Source: Candidatus Epulonipiscium sp. (lineage in GTDB: Bacteria > Bacillota > Clostridia > Lachnospirales > Cellulosilyticaceae). From it: a stretch of DNA of 56,693 bases. The DNA is taken from assembly GCA_012518255.1 (NCBI GenBank), contig JAAYSX010000029.1, positions 1 to 56,693 of the forward strand. Direction: 5' to 3'. Of this stretch, positions 1-8,775 are shown piece by piece. Position numbers and translations under genes: made by a program. The notes below the pieces were generated by a model that saw nothing but the letters and a program-made list of their open reading frames with translations, was not told the DNA's origin and searched no databases. The stretch's first letter is position 1. Each line of letters begins with the position of its first letter.

Positions 1-146
1 CCCGTTGCTGATTGTCCTAGAAGGTCCTTATTTTCTATAATTAATGGTATTGCCTTTTCTTGAATTTTAGTGGGCTTATCTATGCCCTGGGCCTTAAGCC
101 CTTTTATAAGTTCCTTATTTAATTCTAATTCATTAAATGTTTTCAT
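1..146 (-). CDS. DEAD-box RNA helicase, N-terminal fragment cut by window edge
   Basis: An ATG at 146 follows an AGGAGT ribosome binding site. The first 49 codons read MKTFNELELNKELIKGLKAQ and continue to GIDKPTKIQEKAIP and then GQSATG. The phenylalanine, the PTKIQ stretch and the first residues of Walker A (motif I) are the Q-motif signature of DEAD-box ATP-dependent RNA helicases. The gene continues beyond base 1, so the DEAD, SAT and C-terminal motifs cannot be checked. It lies 9 bp downstream of rlmB on the same strand, which suggests an RNA-remodelling partner in the same transcript. Which paralogue it is (CshA, DbpA or other) cannot be decided from this fragment. Confidence 0.85.
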   Translation of the reverse strand, partial: MKTFNELELNKELIKGLKAQGIDKPTKIQEKAIPLIIENKDLLGQSAT

Positions 147-155
147 TTTAACTCC

Positions 156-899
156 TTAGTATTGTCTTTGTCTAACTACTTCGTAGATAAGTAGAGCTGC
201 TGCTACCGATGCATTAAGGGAATTAATCTGTCCCCTCATAGGCATGGAGGCTACAAAATCACATTTTTCTTTAACAAGCCTGGAAACTCCTTCGTCTTCC
301 CCGCCTACAACTAAGGCTACAGGCCCTTTTAGGTCCACCTCATACATAGGCTGGCCATCCATATCTGCACATGTAATCCATAAGCCTTCTTCCTTAAGCC
401 TATCTATGGTTCTTGCTATATTGGTCACCCTTGCTACTGGTGTATATTCTATAGCTCCTGCTGATACATTTCCAACTGCTGATGTAAGGCCTACCGATCT
501 TCTCTTTGGAATGATTACTCCATCAACCCCTGCTGCATTAGCCGTTCTTATAATAGCTCCTAGGTTGTGGGGGTCCTTAAGGTTTTCAACTATAAGAATA
601 AAAGGATCCTCCCCCTTAGTCTTAGATATTGCTAGTATATCATCTAGGCTAGCATAGTCCTGGGCTGCTGCATAGGCAATAATCCCTTGGTGGTTAGCAC
701 CTTCTGCTAAAAAATCAAGCCTTGCCTTATCTACTTCCTGAATAACTATCTTCTTTGATCTAGCCTGGGCTATAATCTTTTTAATGGAGCCTTCTTTACT
801 GCCTGTTTGAACTAGAATTTTATCTATGGTTCTATCAGAATTTAATGCTTCTAATGCAGAATTTCTTCCCATTATCATAAGTTCATTGTTAACTGCCAT
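156..899 (-). CDS. rlmB: 23S rRNA (guanosine-2'-O-)-methyltransferase RlmB / TrmH-family SPOUT methyltransferase
   Basis: The protein has 247 residues, the usual length for RlmB/YacO. The N-terminal third (to about residue 80) is the substrate-binding domain with the opening GRNSALEAL. The C-terminal SPOUT domain carries the three family motifs: NLGAIIRTANAAGVDGVI (motif 1), VVGGEDEGVSRLV (motif 2) and MRGQINSLNASVAAALLIYE (motif 3), which form the knotted SAM pocket. The ATG at 899 has an AAGGAG site. RlmB methylates the ribose of a guanosine in 23S rRNA domain V. It closes the Bacillus-like gltX-cysE-cysS-mrnC-rlmB run, here interrupted by thyX and a flippase gene. The family call is secure; the exact rRNA target is inferred from context. 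Confidence 0.93.
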   Translation of the reverse strand: MAVNNELMIMGRNSALEALNSDRTIDKILVQTGSKEGSIKKIIAQARSKKIVIQEVDKARLDFLAEGANHQGIIAYAAAQDYASLDDILAISKTKGEDPFILIVENLKDPHNLGAIIRTANAAGVDGVIIPKRRSVGLTSAVGNVSAGAIEYTPVARVTNIARTIDRLKEEGLWITCADMDGQPMYEVDLKGPVALVVGGEDEGVSRLVKEKCDFVASMPMRGQINSLNASVAAALLIYEVVRQRQY

Positions 900-908
900 A
901 ATTTCTCC

Positions 909-2489
909 TTAATTAGCTTTTGGTTTTCTTATATGGTTAATATCTTCCTTACTAATGCCGCCACTTATTACAAGTACTGCTACATATACTATAGCTCCCA
1001 CAAGTACGGATCCTAGGGTCATAATTGCATTATTTAATTTAGATGTCATATCCAGCATATTTACAAAGAGCTTAGATGTTCCATACGCTGATGCTCCCAT
1101 AACTATAGATGCTATAAGGGGTTTAATAACTACAAAACTAAGGTTTAATCTAAATCCTGTTTCTTTTCTTACAACATAATAGTTAATGGCCGTAAATGTT
1201 GCATAGCCTAAGATTGAACCTAAGGCCGCTCCTACTGCCCCAAGTGGAGTAACTATAAGTAGGTAATTAGCTATAACCTTAACTATAGATGCTACTATAA
1301 TTGCCTTAATAGGCGCCCATACCTTGCCCATACCTTGAAGTATTCCAGTAAGTGCCTGGCCCAGCATAATAAATATAATACTAAAGGCAGCTACTGTAAG
1401 AATATCTCCCCCTTCTGGGTAGGATGGATAAATAAAAGCCATTATTGGATTGGCCAAAACTGCAAGCCCTACACTAGCTGGCAGGGATATTAAAAGTGCA
1501 AATCTTGTTCCAAGCTCAATCTTATCATGTAACTCCTTCTTATCATTCCTTGCCATGGCCTCAGATATACTCGGAACAAGCCCAATTATAAGGGCCATTC
1601 CAAAGGCTAAGGGGAAGTTAATAAAAGTTGCCACCTTTGTTAACTGACCATAAAGCCCCGTTGCTACTACTGGCGAAACCCCTGCAGCCCTTAATCTCAT
1701 AACTACAAGCCCTGAGTCTATCATGGTCATAATCGAGTTAACTGCCCCTCCTATAGATATAGGAATAGCTATCCATAGAACCGTCTTAGCTGTTTCCTTA
1801 AATGATAACTCCTGACTAAGGTCCTTGGTCTTTTCAACATCTATCATAATATCCTTACGTCTTTTAAGGTACATATAGGTTAGTGCTAGAGAAGCGGTTA
1901 GTCCACCTACAACTGATCCAAAGGTGGCCCCTCCAGCTGCCTTGGCAACATCTGGCATAAATACCATGGCTAGGGCAAGTCCTGCCACAAATCTACCTGC
2001 ATTTTCTACAACCTGGGATATAGCTGTTGGAAGCATATCCTGCATTCCTTGGAAGTATCCCCTATAAACACCCATTATACAAACAAATAGGGGGCTAAGT
2101 CCTAGTCCCCATAATGAGTATATTGCTTCTTCTTCCCAGTTCAAAGCTCTTACTAAAAAAGGTGCACCTAGTATAACTACAGCCGACATTACACCCCCCA
2201 CAATAAGCATTAGCTTAAAAGTATGGGTAAATATCTGGTGGGCCTCTGCATCCCTACCTTGGACCTTTTTTTCTGCTACTAATTTGGCTATAGTTGATGG
2301 AATTCCTACTATAGCAATAGCACTAAAAAGTGTATATATAGGATAGGCAAGCCCATAATATCCTAGTCCTGTATCTCCTATTAGGGCGGTTAGTGGTACC
2401 CTAAAAAATGCACTTAATATTTTAGCTACAAGGCCTGCTATAGATAAAATGAAAGCGCCCTTTACAAATTTCTGTGTTTGATTTGACAT
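909..2489 (-). CDS. MurJ/SpoVB-family polysaccharide or lipid II flippase
   Basis: A 526-residue integral membrane protein with about 14 predicted hydrophobic helices, matching the MOP/MATE superfamily (MVF, PolySacc_synt). The N-terminus KGAFILSIAGLVAKILSAFF and the following GLGYYGLAYPIYTLF are typical of the SpoVB/YtgP branch. Family members flip lipid-linked sugars (lipid II or spore/capsule precursors) across the cytoplasmic membrane. The ATG at 2489 has an AGGAGG site 8 bases upstream. It sits between thyX and rlmB, about 10 bp from each, so it is probably co-transcribed. Whether it is the vegetative MurJ (YtgP-like) or the sporulation paralogue SpoVB cannot be told from sequence, so no symbol is given. 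Confidence 0.88.
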   Translation of the reverse strand: MSNQTQKFVKGAFILSIAGLVAKILSAFFRVPLTALIGDTGLGYYGLAYPIYTLFSAIAIVGIPSTIAKLVAEKKVQGRDAEAHQIFTHTFKLMLIVGGVMSAVVILGAPFLVRALNWEEEAIYSLWGLGLSPLFVCIMGVYRGYFQGMQDMLPTAISQVVENAGRFVAGLALAMVFMPDVAKAAGGATFGSVVGGLTASLALTYMYLKRRKDIMIDVEKTKDLSQELSFKETAKTVLWIAIPISIGGAVNSIMTMIDSGLVVMRLRAAGVSPVVATGLYGQLTKVATFINFPLAFGMALIIGLVPSISEAMARNDKKELHDKIELGTRFALLISLPASVGLAVLANPIMAFIYPSYPEGGDILTVAAFSIIFIMLGQALTGILQGMGKVWAPIKAIIVASIVKVIANYLLIVTPLGAVGAALGSILGYATFTAINYYVVRKETGFRLNLSFVVIKPLIASIVMGASAYGTSKLFVNMLDMTSKLNNAIMTLGSVLVGAIVYVAVLVISGGISKEDINHIRKPKAN

Positions 2490-2501
2490 TTCTACTTCCT
2501 C

Positions 2502-3224
2502 CTAATGCGTTTTATATATCTTACGCATTTCCTCCATTTTACCGCAGCTCATACTTCCTTCTGGGCATTTACCCCTAACACAAGTAGGTCCGCATTCCTT
2601 AAATACTGTAGGCGCTACTTCTTGAACACACTTTAACATTTGATTAGCCAAATCCCTTATCTCCCACTGGGCCCTAGTACAGCACCTAAGTGTAAAAAAG
2701 TTAAATAAGGCCCTTGCATTCATGGTTACTACTATTTTAGTTTCACAGGCATTAGGAAGAATAAATCTTGCATCTTCAATTGCCTTCTTTGTACCATGCT
2801 CTTTTTCTAGTATTTCAACAAGTTCATCGTATTTTCTTTGATCTTCTTCCATAGCCTTTATAAATATTTCTTTAGCCTTTTCATTGGCCTCAATATTTGG
2901 AGGAAGTACATATTCAAATTGGCCTTCCTTAACATATCTTTGGCTTTTTTGTGAGTAGCTAGCACCTATTCTATGCCTTACAAGTTGGTGGGTTAAGGAT
3001 CTGGAAACCCCTTCAACACCAAAGGTAAAGCTAACGTGTTCAAATGGTGATTCATGCCCCATTGATGCTAGCATAGATACGAATTTATCTATATTAGCCT
3101 CATCTAGATTGTTTAAGAGGCTTTCTATATCACTAGATGAATAGCATAGTTTGGCTGCTGCAGCTATATATTTTTCTGGTTCTGGGGTATGGGTAAGTAG
3201 CTTTACTTTACATTGTGTTTTCAC
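2502..3224 (-). CDS. thyX: Flavin-dependent thymidylate synthase ThyX
   Basis: A 240-residue protein that makes dTMP from dUMP using FAD, NADPH and methylene-tetrahydrofolate. The ThyX signature lies at residues 83-97, [15 protein letters not shown]. The conserved RHR is present, but the signature serine is spaced by eight residues, where the classical pattern is RHR-x7-S. The C-terminus has many cysteines ([17 protein letters not shown]). The start is GTG at 3224, with GGGGAG seven bases upstream. It lies inside the 3' end of mrnC, overlapping it by 17 bp in another frame, which implies translational coupling. ThyX in place of ThyA suits an anaerobe. Its place inside the cysS-mrnC-rlmB run is not the Bacillus arrangement. 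Confidence 0.95.
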   Translation of the reverse strand: MKTQCKVKLLTHTPEPEKYIAAAAKLCYSSSDIESLLNNLDEANIDKFVSMLASMGHESPFEHVSFTFGVEGVSRSLTHQLVRHRIGASYSQKSQRYVKEGQFEYVLPPNIEANEKAKEIFIKAMEEDQRKYDELVEILEKEHGTKKAIEDARFILPNACETKIVVTMNARALFNFFTLRCCTRAQWEIRDLANQMLKCVQEVAPTVFKECGPTCVRGKCPEGSMSCGKMEEMRKIYKTH

Positions 3225-3657
3225 TGTTATTCTCCCCTATCTGCTCTAGTCCATATTCCATAATTTCTAATATACGTTTAGTATCTCCCTCTATATATAG
3301 GTAGCCTATTAGGGCCTCAAAACCTGTTGAGTGCCTATAGGTTATTATATCTGTACTTTTTGATGAGGAGCCACCCTTGGCATTTCTTCCTCTTCTAAAA
3401 ACATCTTCTTCTTCTTCTGTGAGAATATCTTTGATATGATTATAAAACTCCGCCTGTCCTTTTGCTTGTACAAATTCCTTTGTTGACTGGTGGTAACGAT
3501 TAACAGGTGCGTTACCTATACCAATTACAAATGTTCTAATTATAACTTCATATACTGCATCCCCTATATAGGCTAGGGCAAGAGGCGAATACTCCCTTGC
3601 ATTAAGCTCCTTGCCTATACTTGTCTGGGTTAATAACTCCTTAGTCTTATCTATCAT
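3208..3657 (-). CDS. mrnC: Mini-ribonuclease III (MrnC), 23S rRNA maturation
   Basis: A 149-residue single RNase III-like nuclease domain without a dsRNA-binding domain. Family motifs are [18 protein letters not shown] (with the catalytic Asp), then [25 protein letters not shown] and [15 protein letters not shown] with the second acidic residue. Mini-III trims the 23S rRNA precursor stem in Firmicutes. I choose the ATG at 3657, which has AAGGAG six bases upstream and leads directly into the family N-terminus. A longer in-frame start at 3711 would overlap cysS and add 18 unrelated residues. The gene is 13 bp from cysS, and its 3' end overlaps the thyX start, an order (cysS-mrnC) conserved in Bacillus. 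Confidence 0.93.
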   Translation of the reverse strand: MIDKTKELLTQTSIGKELNAREYSPLALAYIGDAVYEVIIRTFVIGIGNAPVNRYHQSTKEFVQAKGQAEFYNHIKDILTEEEEDVFRRGRNAKGGSSSKSTDIITYRHSTGFEALIGYLYIEGDTKRILEIMEYGLEQIGENNSENTM

Positions 3658-3670
3658 ATCTATCTCCTTA

Positions 3671-5089
3671 CTATAAACGTTTCCAACGAACACCTTGTCT
3701 TGTATCTTCAATAGCTATTCCAGCTTCCATAAGCTGGTCCCTGACTGCATCCGCTGTGACAAAATCTTTTTCTTTTTTAGCTGCATTACGTTTCTCAATT
3801 AAGGCCTCTACTTGTTCATCACTTATACCTTCTTGGCCTTCCTTCTCTGGTGCATCATAAAATATCCCAAGTATATCACATAGCTTTATAAACTCTTGGT
3901 ATACCTTATTTGTAAATTCTATGGATGAGCTATCTGTAAGATTAGTATTAATCCAGCTTACCATCTCAAAAATACTACTTATTGCATCTGCAGTATTGAA
4001 GTCATCTTCCATTGACTTATTGAAGTTATCTTCAAATTGTGGTAGTTCTTTTAATAGGTCTCTTTCCTTATCACTTAAGGGAGTTTCCTTATTATTTTTA
4101 ATAAAAAACTCTAGATTAGCCTTACAGTTTTTAAGTCTTTCTAAACTGCTTTTAGCAGATTCCATAAGTTCACGGCTAAAGCTTACTGGACTTCTATAGT
4201 GAGCATTTAGCATAAAGAATCTTACAACATCATAGCCAAATTCCTCTGCTACTTCACGAAGGGTAAAGAAGTTACCTAATGACTTAGACATCTTTCTGTT
4301 GTCCATATTTAAGAAACTATTATGCATCCAGTACTTTGAAAATGGCTTACCTGTAGCTGCTTCACTTTGGGCCACTTCATTTTCGTGGTGGGGGAAAACT
4401 AGGTCTTCTCCTCCTGCATGGATATCAATTGTATCTCCTAGGTATTTGCGGCTCATAGCTGAGCATTCAATGTGCCATCCTGGACGTCCCTGCCCCCAAG
4501 GACTATCCCATGCTGGTTCTCCTTCTTTCTTAGGTTTCCAGAGAATAAAGTCCATTGGATTCTTCTTTTCATCATCAACCTTAATACGGGAACCCATCTC
4601 TAACTCTTCGATAATTTTCTTGGATAAGGAGCCGTAATTTTCCCATTCCATTGTATCAAAATACACTGATCCATTAACTTCGTATGCATAACCTTTATCT
4701 ACCAAGATTTCTACCATTTCTATAATAGAATCCATTTCTTCTGTAACCCTTGGATGTACTGTTGCCCTCTTTACATTAAGGCCATCGGCATCTTTCAAGG
4801 TCTCGGCAATATAGTGCTCTACAACTTCATCTGTTGTCTTACCTACTTCATTAGCATACTGTATAATCTTATCATCTACGTCTGTAAAGTTTTGAACGTA
4901 GTCAACATCATACCCTCTATATTCTAAGTATCTTCTTACTGCATCAAAGGCTATATAAGGTCTTGCATTTCCTATGTGAATATAATTATAAACCGTTGGC
5001 CCACATACATACATCTTTACCTTACCAGCTTCAACAGGTTCAAATTCTTCTTTTTGCCTTGTTAGGGTGTTATAAAGTTTAATACTCAT
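3671..5089 (-). CDS. cysS: Cysteinyl-tRNA synthetase
   Basis: A 472-residue class I aminoacyl-tRNA synthetase. Visible motifs are the zinc ligand and HIGH region (YVCGPTVYNYIHIGNARPY), the zinc-site stretch GWHIECSAM, HAGGEDLVFPHHENEVAQSEA, and the KMSKS loop as RKMSKSLGNF. The C-terminal helical domain ends in DTRQGVRWKR, as in family members. The start is the ATG at 5089 with an AGGAGG site. An upstream in-frame start (5128) would add 13 basic residues and overlap cysE. One base separates it from the cysE stop, so cysE and cysS are coupled. This joins cysteine supply to Cys-tRNA formation, as in Bacillus. Confidence 0.97.
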   Translation of the reverse strand: MSIKLYNTLTRQKEEFEPVEAGKVKMYVCGPTVYNYIHIGNARPYIAFDAVRRYLEYRGYDVDYVQNFTDVDDKIIQYANEVGKTTDEVVEHYIAETLKDADGLNVKRATVHPRVTEEMDSIIEMVEILVDKGYAYEVNGSVYFDTMEWENYGSLSKKIIEELEMGSRIKVDDEKKNPMDFILWKPKKEGEPAWDSPWGQGRPGWHIECSAMSRKYLGDTIDIHAGGEDLVFPHHENEVAQSEAATGKPFSKYWMHNSFLNMDNRKMSKSLGNFFTLREVAEEFGYDVVRFFMLNAHYRSPVSFSRELMESAKSSLERLKNCKANLEFFIKNNKETPLSDKERDLLKELPQFEDNFNKSMEDDFNTADAISSIFEMVSWINTNLTDSSSIEFTNKVYQEFIKLCDILGIFYDAPEKEGQEGISDEQVEALIEKRNAAKKEKDFVTADAVRDQLMEAGIAIEDTRQGVRWKRL

Positions 5090-5090
5090 C

Positions 5091-5846
5091 TTATCCTCCT
5101 TCTTGATCTTTCTCCTTATATATTTCAAATGAACTACATCTTTCTTTCATAATACATTTTTCATCCTGACAACTACATAGTGCTTCCTGGCCTTCTACAA
5201 CCTGGCTAGTGTGGCCTTCTAGCCTATCAACCTTGTCTGTAAGTTCATCTACCATTCTTTTAAGCTTACAAATTTCCATTTGTACTGGGTCTGGTAGTTT
5301 TACCTGATCTAAGGTATCACAAGGGTCTATTCGCTTGCCCTTATGTTTAACTATCTTACCTGGGATACCTACTACAGTTGCATCTGCTGGTACTTCCTGA
5401 AGCACCACTGCACCTGCTGCAATACGAGCATTATCCCCAACCTTAAAAGGTCCCAAAACCTTGGCCCCTGTACTAATCATAACGTTATTACCTATTGTAG
5501 GGTGGCGTTTTCCTTCGTCTTTACCAGTCCCCCCTAGAGTTACACCGTGGAATATGGTTACATTATCACCTATTTCACAGGTTTCCCCTATTACAACTCC
5601 CATACCATGGTCTATAAATAAACCCTTACCTATCTTAGCTCCTGGGTGTATCTCTATCCCCGTTAATAATCTAAAAGTTTGGGATATTAGCCTAGCTAAA
5701 AAAAAGCATCTCATCTTGTATAGTCTATGTGATACTTTATGGGCTAGGTTGGCATATAAGCTAGGATACAAAAATGCCTCTAGTGTCCTTTTGATGGAAG
5801 GATCCCCTCTTTTAATTGCTCTAATCTGGTCTGTAAGGCATCCCAT
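5091..5846 (-). CDS. cysE: Serine O-acetyltransferase (first step of cysteine synthesis)
   Basis: A 251-residue hexapeptide-repeat acetyltransferase that makes O-acetylserine from serine and acetyl-CoA. The N-terminal alpha domain is the short EpsC-like type. The left-handed beta helix carries IHPGAKIGKGLFIDHGMGVVI, IGETCEIGDNVTIFHGVTLGG and IGNNVMISTGAKVLGP; the histidines of DHG and FHG are the expected active-site residues. After about residue 185 there is an unusual tail: a predicted coiled coil (MEICKLKRMVDELTDKVDRL) followed by a cysteine-rich segment, CSCQDEKCIMKERC. Such a Cys cluster could bind metal or sense redox or cysteine, but that is inference. AGGAGG precedes the ATG at 5846. 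Confidence 0.94.
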   Translation of the reverse strand: MGCLTDQIRAIKRGDPSIKRTLEAFLYPSLYANLAHKVSHRLYKMRCFFLARLISQTFRLLTGIEIHPGAKIGKGLFIDHGMGVVIGETCEIGDNVTIFHGVTLGGTGKDEGKRHPTIGNNVMISTGAKVLGPFKVGDNARIAAGAVVLQEVPADATVVGIPGKIVKHKGKRIDPCDTLDQVKLPDPVQMEICKLKRMVDELTDKVDRLEGHTSQVVEGQEALCSCQDEKCIMKERCSSFEIYKEKDQEGG

Positions 5847-5864
5847 ATAATACCTCCTAATACA

Positions 5865-5891
5865 AACTTCGCCTCTAAAAGAGACGAAGTT
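5865..5891 (-). terminator. Stable hairpin between gltX and cysE (possible terminator or processing site)
   Basis: On the minus strand, AACTTCGTCTCT, a three-base loop and AGAGGCGAAGTT form a 12-bp stem with one G-U pair. It starts three bases after the gltX stop and ends just before the cysE ribosome binding site. The downstream T-run is weak (TTTGTATT), so read-through into cysE is likely. It may partly terminate the transcript or protect mRNA ends. Confidence 0.5.
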
Positions 5892-5894
5892 ATT

Positions 5895-7358
5895 TTATTT
5901 ATTGATTGCCGTATCTATACGTTTAATAATTCCTTCTTTTCCTAGGATTTGAATAATATCTGGCATCTCTGGTCCTTGACATTGACCTGTAAGTGCCACA
6001 CGAACTGTCATAAATAAGTTTTTACCCTTAACTCCTGTATCTTTTTGTACTTTTTTAAAGACAGTTTTAGCAAAATCAAGATCTATCTTATCTGCCTCTT
6101 CTACCTTTTCTTTGAAGGATTTAAGTACTAAGGGTACATGCTCCTGGTTAAGATCTATTACTTTACGAGCCTTATCATCTTCAAATTCAACTTCATCATT
6201 AAAGAAAATGCCAACATGGTCTGTAATCTGGGATAGATAATCTAAGTTACCCCTAGTAGCTGATACAATTAGCTTAATCCAGTCATAACGGTTTTCTACA
6301 TCTTGATCATTAATAAGGCCTGCTTCTAGTAAGTATGGAATAGATAATTTTGTAATGTAATCTAGGTCACTTGCCCTAATGTATTGACCATTAATCCAGT
6401 TTAATTTCTTAATATCAAATACTGCTGGATTCTTACTTACCCTATCTAGGGTAAACATTTCTTCTAGTTCCTTAAGGCTAAATATTTCCTCTTCACCTTC
6501 TGGTGACCAACCTAAAAGTGCCAGGAAGTTAATAATTGCCTCTGGTAAATATCCTTTATTCCTATATTGGTCTACATGGGTTGACCCATGGCGCTTGCTC
6601 ATTTTACTTCTATCTTCACCAAGTATTAAGGATACATGGGCAAATTTAGGCGTCTCCCAGCCGAAGGCCTCATAAATTAAAACTTGCCTTGGTGTGTTAG
6701 ATAGGTGTTCTTCACCCCTTATAATAGTTGTAACCTCCATTAGGTGGTCATCAACTGCTACCGCAAAGTTATATACTGGCGTTCCATCTGCCTTAGCAAT
6801 AATAAAGTCGCCAACACCATTACTTTCAAATATAACTTCTCCCCTAACCTCATCATTTATTACTATATCCTTATCTGTAGGTACCCTAAAGCGAATAGTA
6901 TGCTCCCTACCTTCAGCTTCATAGGCATCTATTTCTTCCTTAGTTAGATTACTACATTTACCTGAATAACGTGGCATTTCACCCTTTGCACGTTGGCTTT
7001 CACGCTCTGCTTCTGTCTCTTCAGCTGTGCAATAGCATTTATATGCTTTACCTTCTTCAAGTAAGTCATTAAGATATTTCTTATATATATCTGGTCTTTC
7101 AGTACAGCGGTAAGGGCCAAAATCCCCACCTACTTCAATTCCTTCATTCCAGTCTATACCTAACCATCTTAAATCTTCGATAATAACATCTTCCGATTCC
7201 TTGGTGCTTCTTGCTGCATCTGTATCTTCTATACGAAGTAAGAATGTTCCACCTTTGTTCTTTGCCTCTAAATAGTTAAAAAGAGCTGTCCTAGCTCCCC
7301 CTATGTGCAAATGTCCTGTTGGACTTGGTGCAAATCTTACTTTTTCCAATTGATTCAT
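5895..7358 (-). CDS. gltX: Glutamyl-tRNA synthetase
   Basis: A 487-residue class I synthetase. The HIGH motif is seen in RFAPSPTGHLHIGGARTALF and the KMSKS loop in EDRSKMSKRHGSTHV. A Cys-rich insertion around residues 105-140 (YKCYCT ... YSGKCSNL) resembles the zinc-binding region of bacterial GluRS. The C-terminal anticodon-binding helical domain is complete, at normal length. It charges tRNA-Glu; in many Firmicutes the enzyme is non-discriminating and also supplies Glu-tRNA-Gln, which cannot be judged here. The start is the ATG at 7358 with an AGGAGG-type site. gltX-cysE-cysS is the conserved Firmicute order. Confidence 0.97.
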   Translation of the reverse strand: MNQLEKVRFAPSPTGHLHIGGARTALFNYLEAKNKGGTFLLRIEDTDAARSTKESEDVIIEDLRWLGIDWNEGIEVGGDFGPYRCTERPDIYKKYLNDLLEEGKAYKCYCTAEETEAERESQRAKGEMPRYSGKCSNLTKEEIDAYEAEGREHTIRFRVPTDKDIVINDEVRGEVIFESNGVGDFIIAKADGTPVYNFAVAVDDHLMEVTTIIRGEEHLSNTPRQVLIYEAFGWETPKFAHVSLILGEDRSKMSKRHGSTHVDQYRNKGYLPEAIINFLALLGWSPEGEEEIFSLKELEEMFTLDRVSKNPAVFDIKKLNWINGQYIRASDLDYITKLSIPYLLEAGLINDQDVENRYDWIKLIVSATRGNLDYLSQITDHVGIFFNDEVEFEDDKARKVIDLNQEHVPLVLKSFKEKVEEADKIDLDFAKTVFKKVQKDTGVKGKNLFMTVRVALTGQCQGPEMPDIIQILGKEGIIKRIDTAINK

Positions 7359-7427
7359 TCGTATTTCCTCCTAAATAGCTACTTATCTATTAGATTAACT
7401 GCTTATATCATTATAATATATGACTAT

Positions 7428-8705
7428 CTATTGTGCAACTAAAAACATGTTTCTAAGAACTGCCCAGTTTTGGGGCGCATCAAGGCCTAGGACCCAGTAG
7501 CTAACGCCTTTTAGGGCATATTTATCTACCAAATTATACTTGGCCCTAAAGCTCCTGGCATCATCAAACCATACTACATGCCTATCGCCTTCGGCAGAGT
7601 TATAATAAAAATAGGGCACCTGGGCTAAAACATCAAATTCTATCTTAGAACCGTGCTCTGCGGCAAGTTTTAATGCCCTTGTATAGTCTACTAATCTACC
7701 CATATCACCTGTTTCAAAGGGTAGACGCCAATCAAACCCATAAAATGGCACCCCCATTAAAATCTTATCCCTTGGAATAACCGATACTGCATAGTCTAGC
7801 ACCTTGACTATTTCATTAACCGGTGCCACCGCCATAGGTGGGCAGGCTCCACATCCCCAGTCATAGGTCATTACTATTACAAAATCTAGTATTTCCCCCT
7901 GGGCTTTATAATCATGTGCCCCCCACCATGCTCCCGTTGTCATATCGTAGGTCTTTGGTACTAGGGCCGTTGAAACCGGATAGTCATATTGGTGAAAAAA
8001 ATCCACTGCCCTTTGTAAAAATTCATTGTATAGGTTTCTATCTTCAGGATACAGCATTTCAAAATTAATATTAAGGCCATCATAACCCTTTGCCTGCATA
8101 AGCTCTAATACATTATTGAATAAATTATCCTGGACTTCTTCACTAGAGACAATAATGTGGGCCCTCTCTGGATCAAAACCTGGTCCCCCTGCATTACTAA
8201 TGCTCATTAGCATGGATAAGTTTTCTTCTATACTTGCTGATACAATAGCATTATCATCGAATTCCCTTAGACTCCCATCCTCATTAACTATATAATTTGA
8301 AGGAGTTATATAGGTTAAATCCCTAGCTACAGCCTTTACAATCTCCCTATCTTTCTCAGGTGTTTCTGGTACTATATAGCCATTAACAGTAATTGTACCT
8401 AATGATTGGGTGTTTCCAGATATGGTAAGCACCATTCCTTCATATATCATGTTAACATTGTTTAATTGGTTTTGCTTGACTAAATCTAAGGGTGATATAT
8501 TAAATTTCCTACTAATACTCGCTATGGTATCACCAGGCTTTACCACATAATCAATCTTATCTACATTGAAGATAAGAGCCTGCCCTTGTATTAAATAAGG
8601 TAGCTCTTGTAGGCCATTTTCCTCAATAGTTTCTTCTATATTTAATTTGTAGTCTTTAGAAAGATCATATAAATAATCGCCTTCCTGAACAGTATAAATT
8701 AACAT
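7428..8705 (-). CDS. LysM x2 plus GH18 catalytic domain, spore-cortex-type peptidoglycan glycosidase (SleL/YaaH-like)
   Basis: A 425-residue protein. Two LysM peptidoglycan-binding domains (residues 2-46 and 52-96) are followed by a GH18 TIM barrel of the cortex-lytic SleL/YaaH class. The barrel motif at residues 209-216 is DGLNINFE. The catalytic Glu216 is present, but the residue two before it, normally Asp in the DxDxE pattern, is Asn214. Other family stretches are STALVPKTYD, VIVMTYDWG and MGVPFYGFDW. There is no signal peptide, as in SleL, whose relatives are loaded onto spores by the mother cell. It likely cleaves muropeptides during germination. It lies between ispF and gltX, not a usual place for it. 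Confidence 0.88.
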   Translation of the reverse strand: MLIYTVQEGDYLYDLSKDYKLNIEETIEENGLQELPYLIQGQALIFNVDKIDYVVKPGDTIASISRKFNISPLDLVKQNQLNNVNMIYEGMVLTISGNTQSLGTITVNGYIVPETPEKDREIVKAVARDLTYITPSNYIVNEDGSLREFDDNAIVSASIEENLSMLMSISNAGGPGFDPERAHIIVSSEEVQDNLFNNVLELMQAKGYDGLNINFEMLYPEDRNLYNEFLQRAVDFFHQYDYPVSTALVPKTYDMTTGAWWGAHDYKAQGEILDFVIVMTYDWGCGACPPMAVAPVNEIVKVLDYAVSVIPRDKILMGVPFYGFDWRLPFETGDMGRLVDYTRALKLAAEHGSKIEFDVLAQVPYFYYNSAEGDRHVVWFDDARSFRAKYNLVDKYALKGVSYWVLGLDAPQNWAVLRNMFLVAQ

Positions 8706-8775
8706 ATAGCACCTTCTTTACATAATTAGTCCTTTATATTAATACTATATTCAAAAAAGCCAGGTATATGATATT

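Noticed and set aside
244-657. Plus-strand open frame of 137 codons inside rlmB
   Set aside because: It is the reverse complement of a well-supported gene, has no ribosome binding site, and its product is low-complexity Ser/Thr/Leu-rich, as antisense shadows are.
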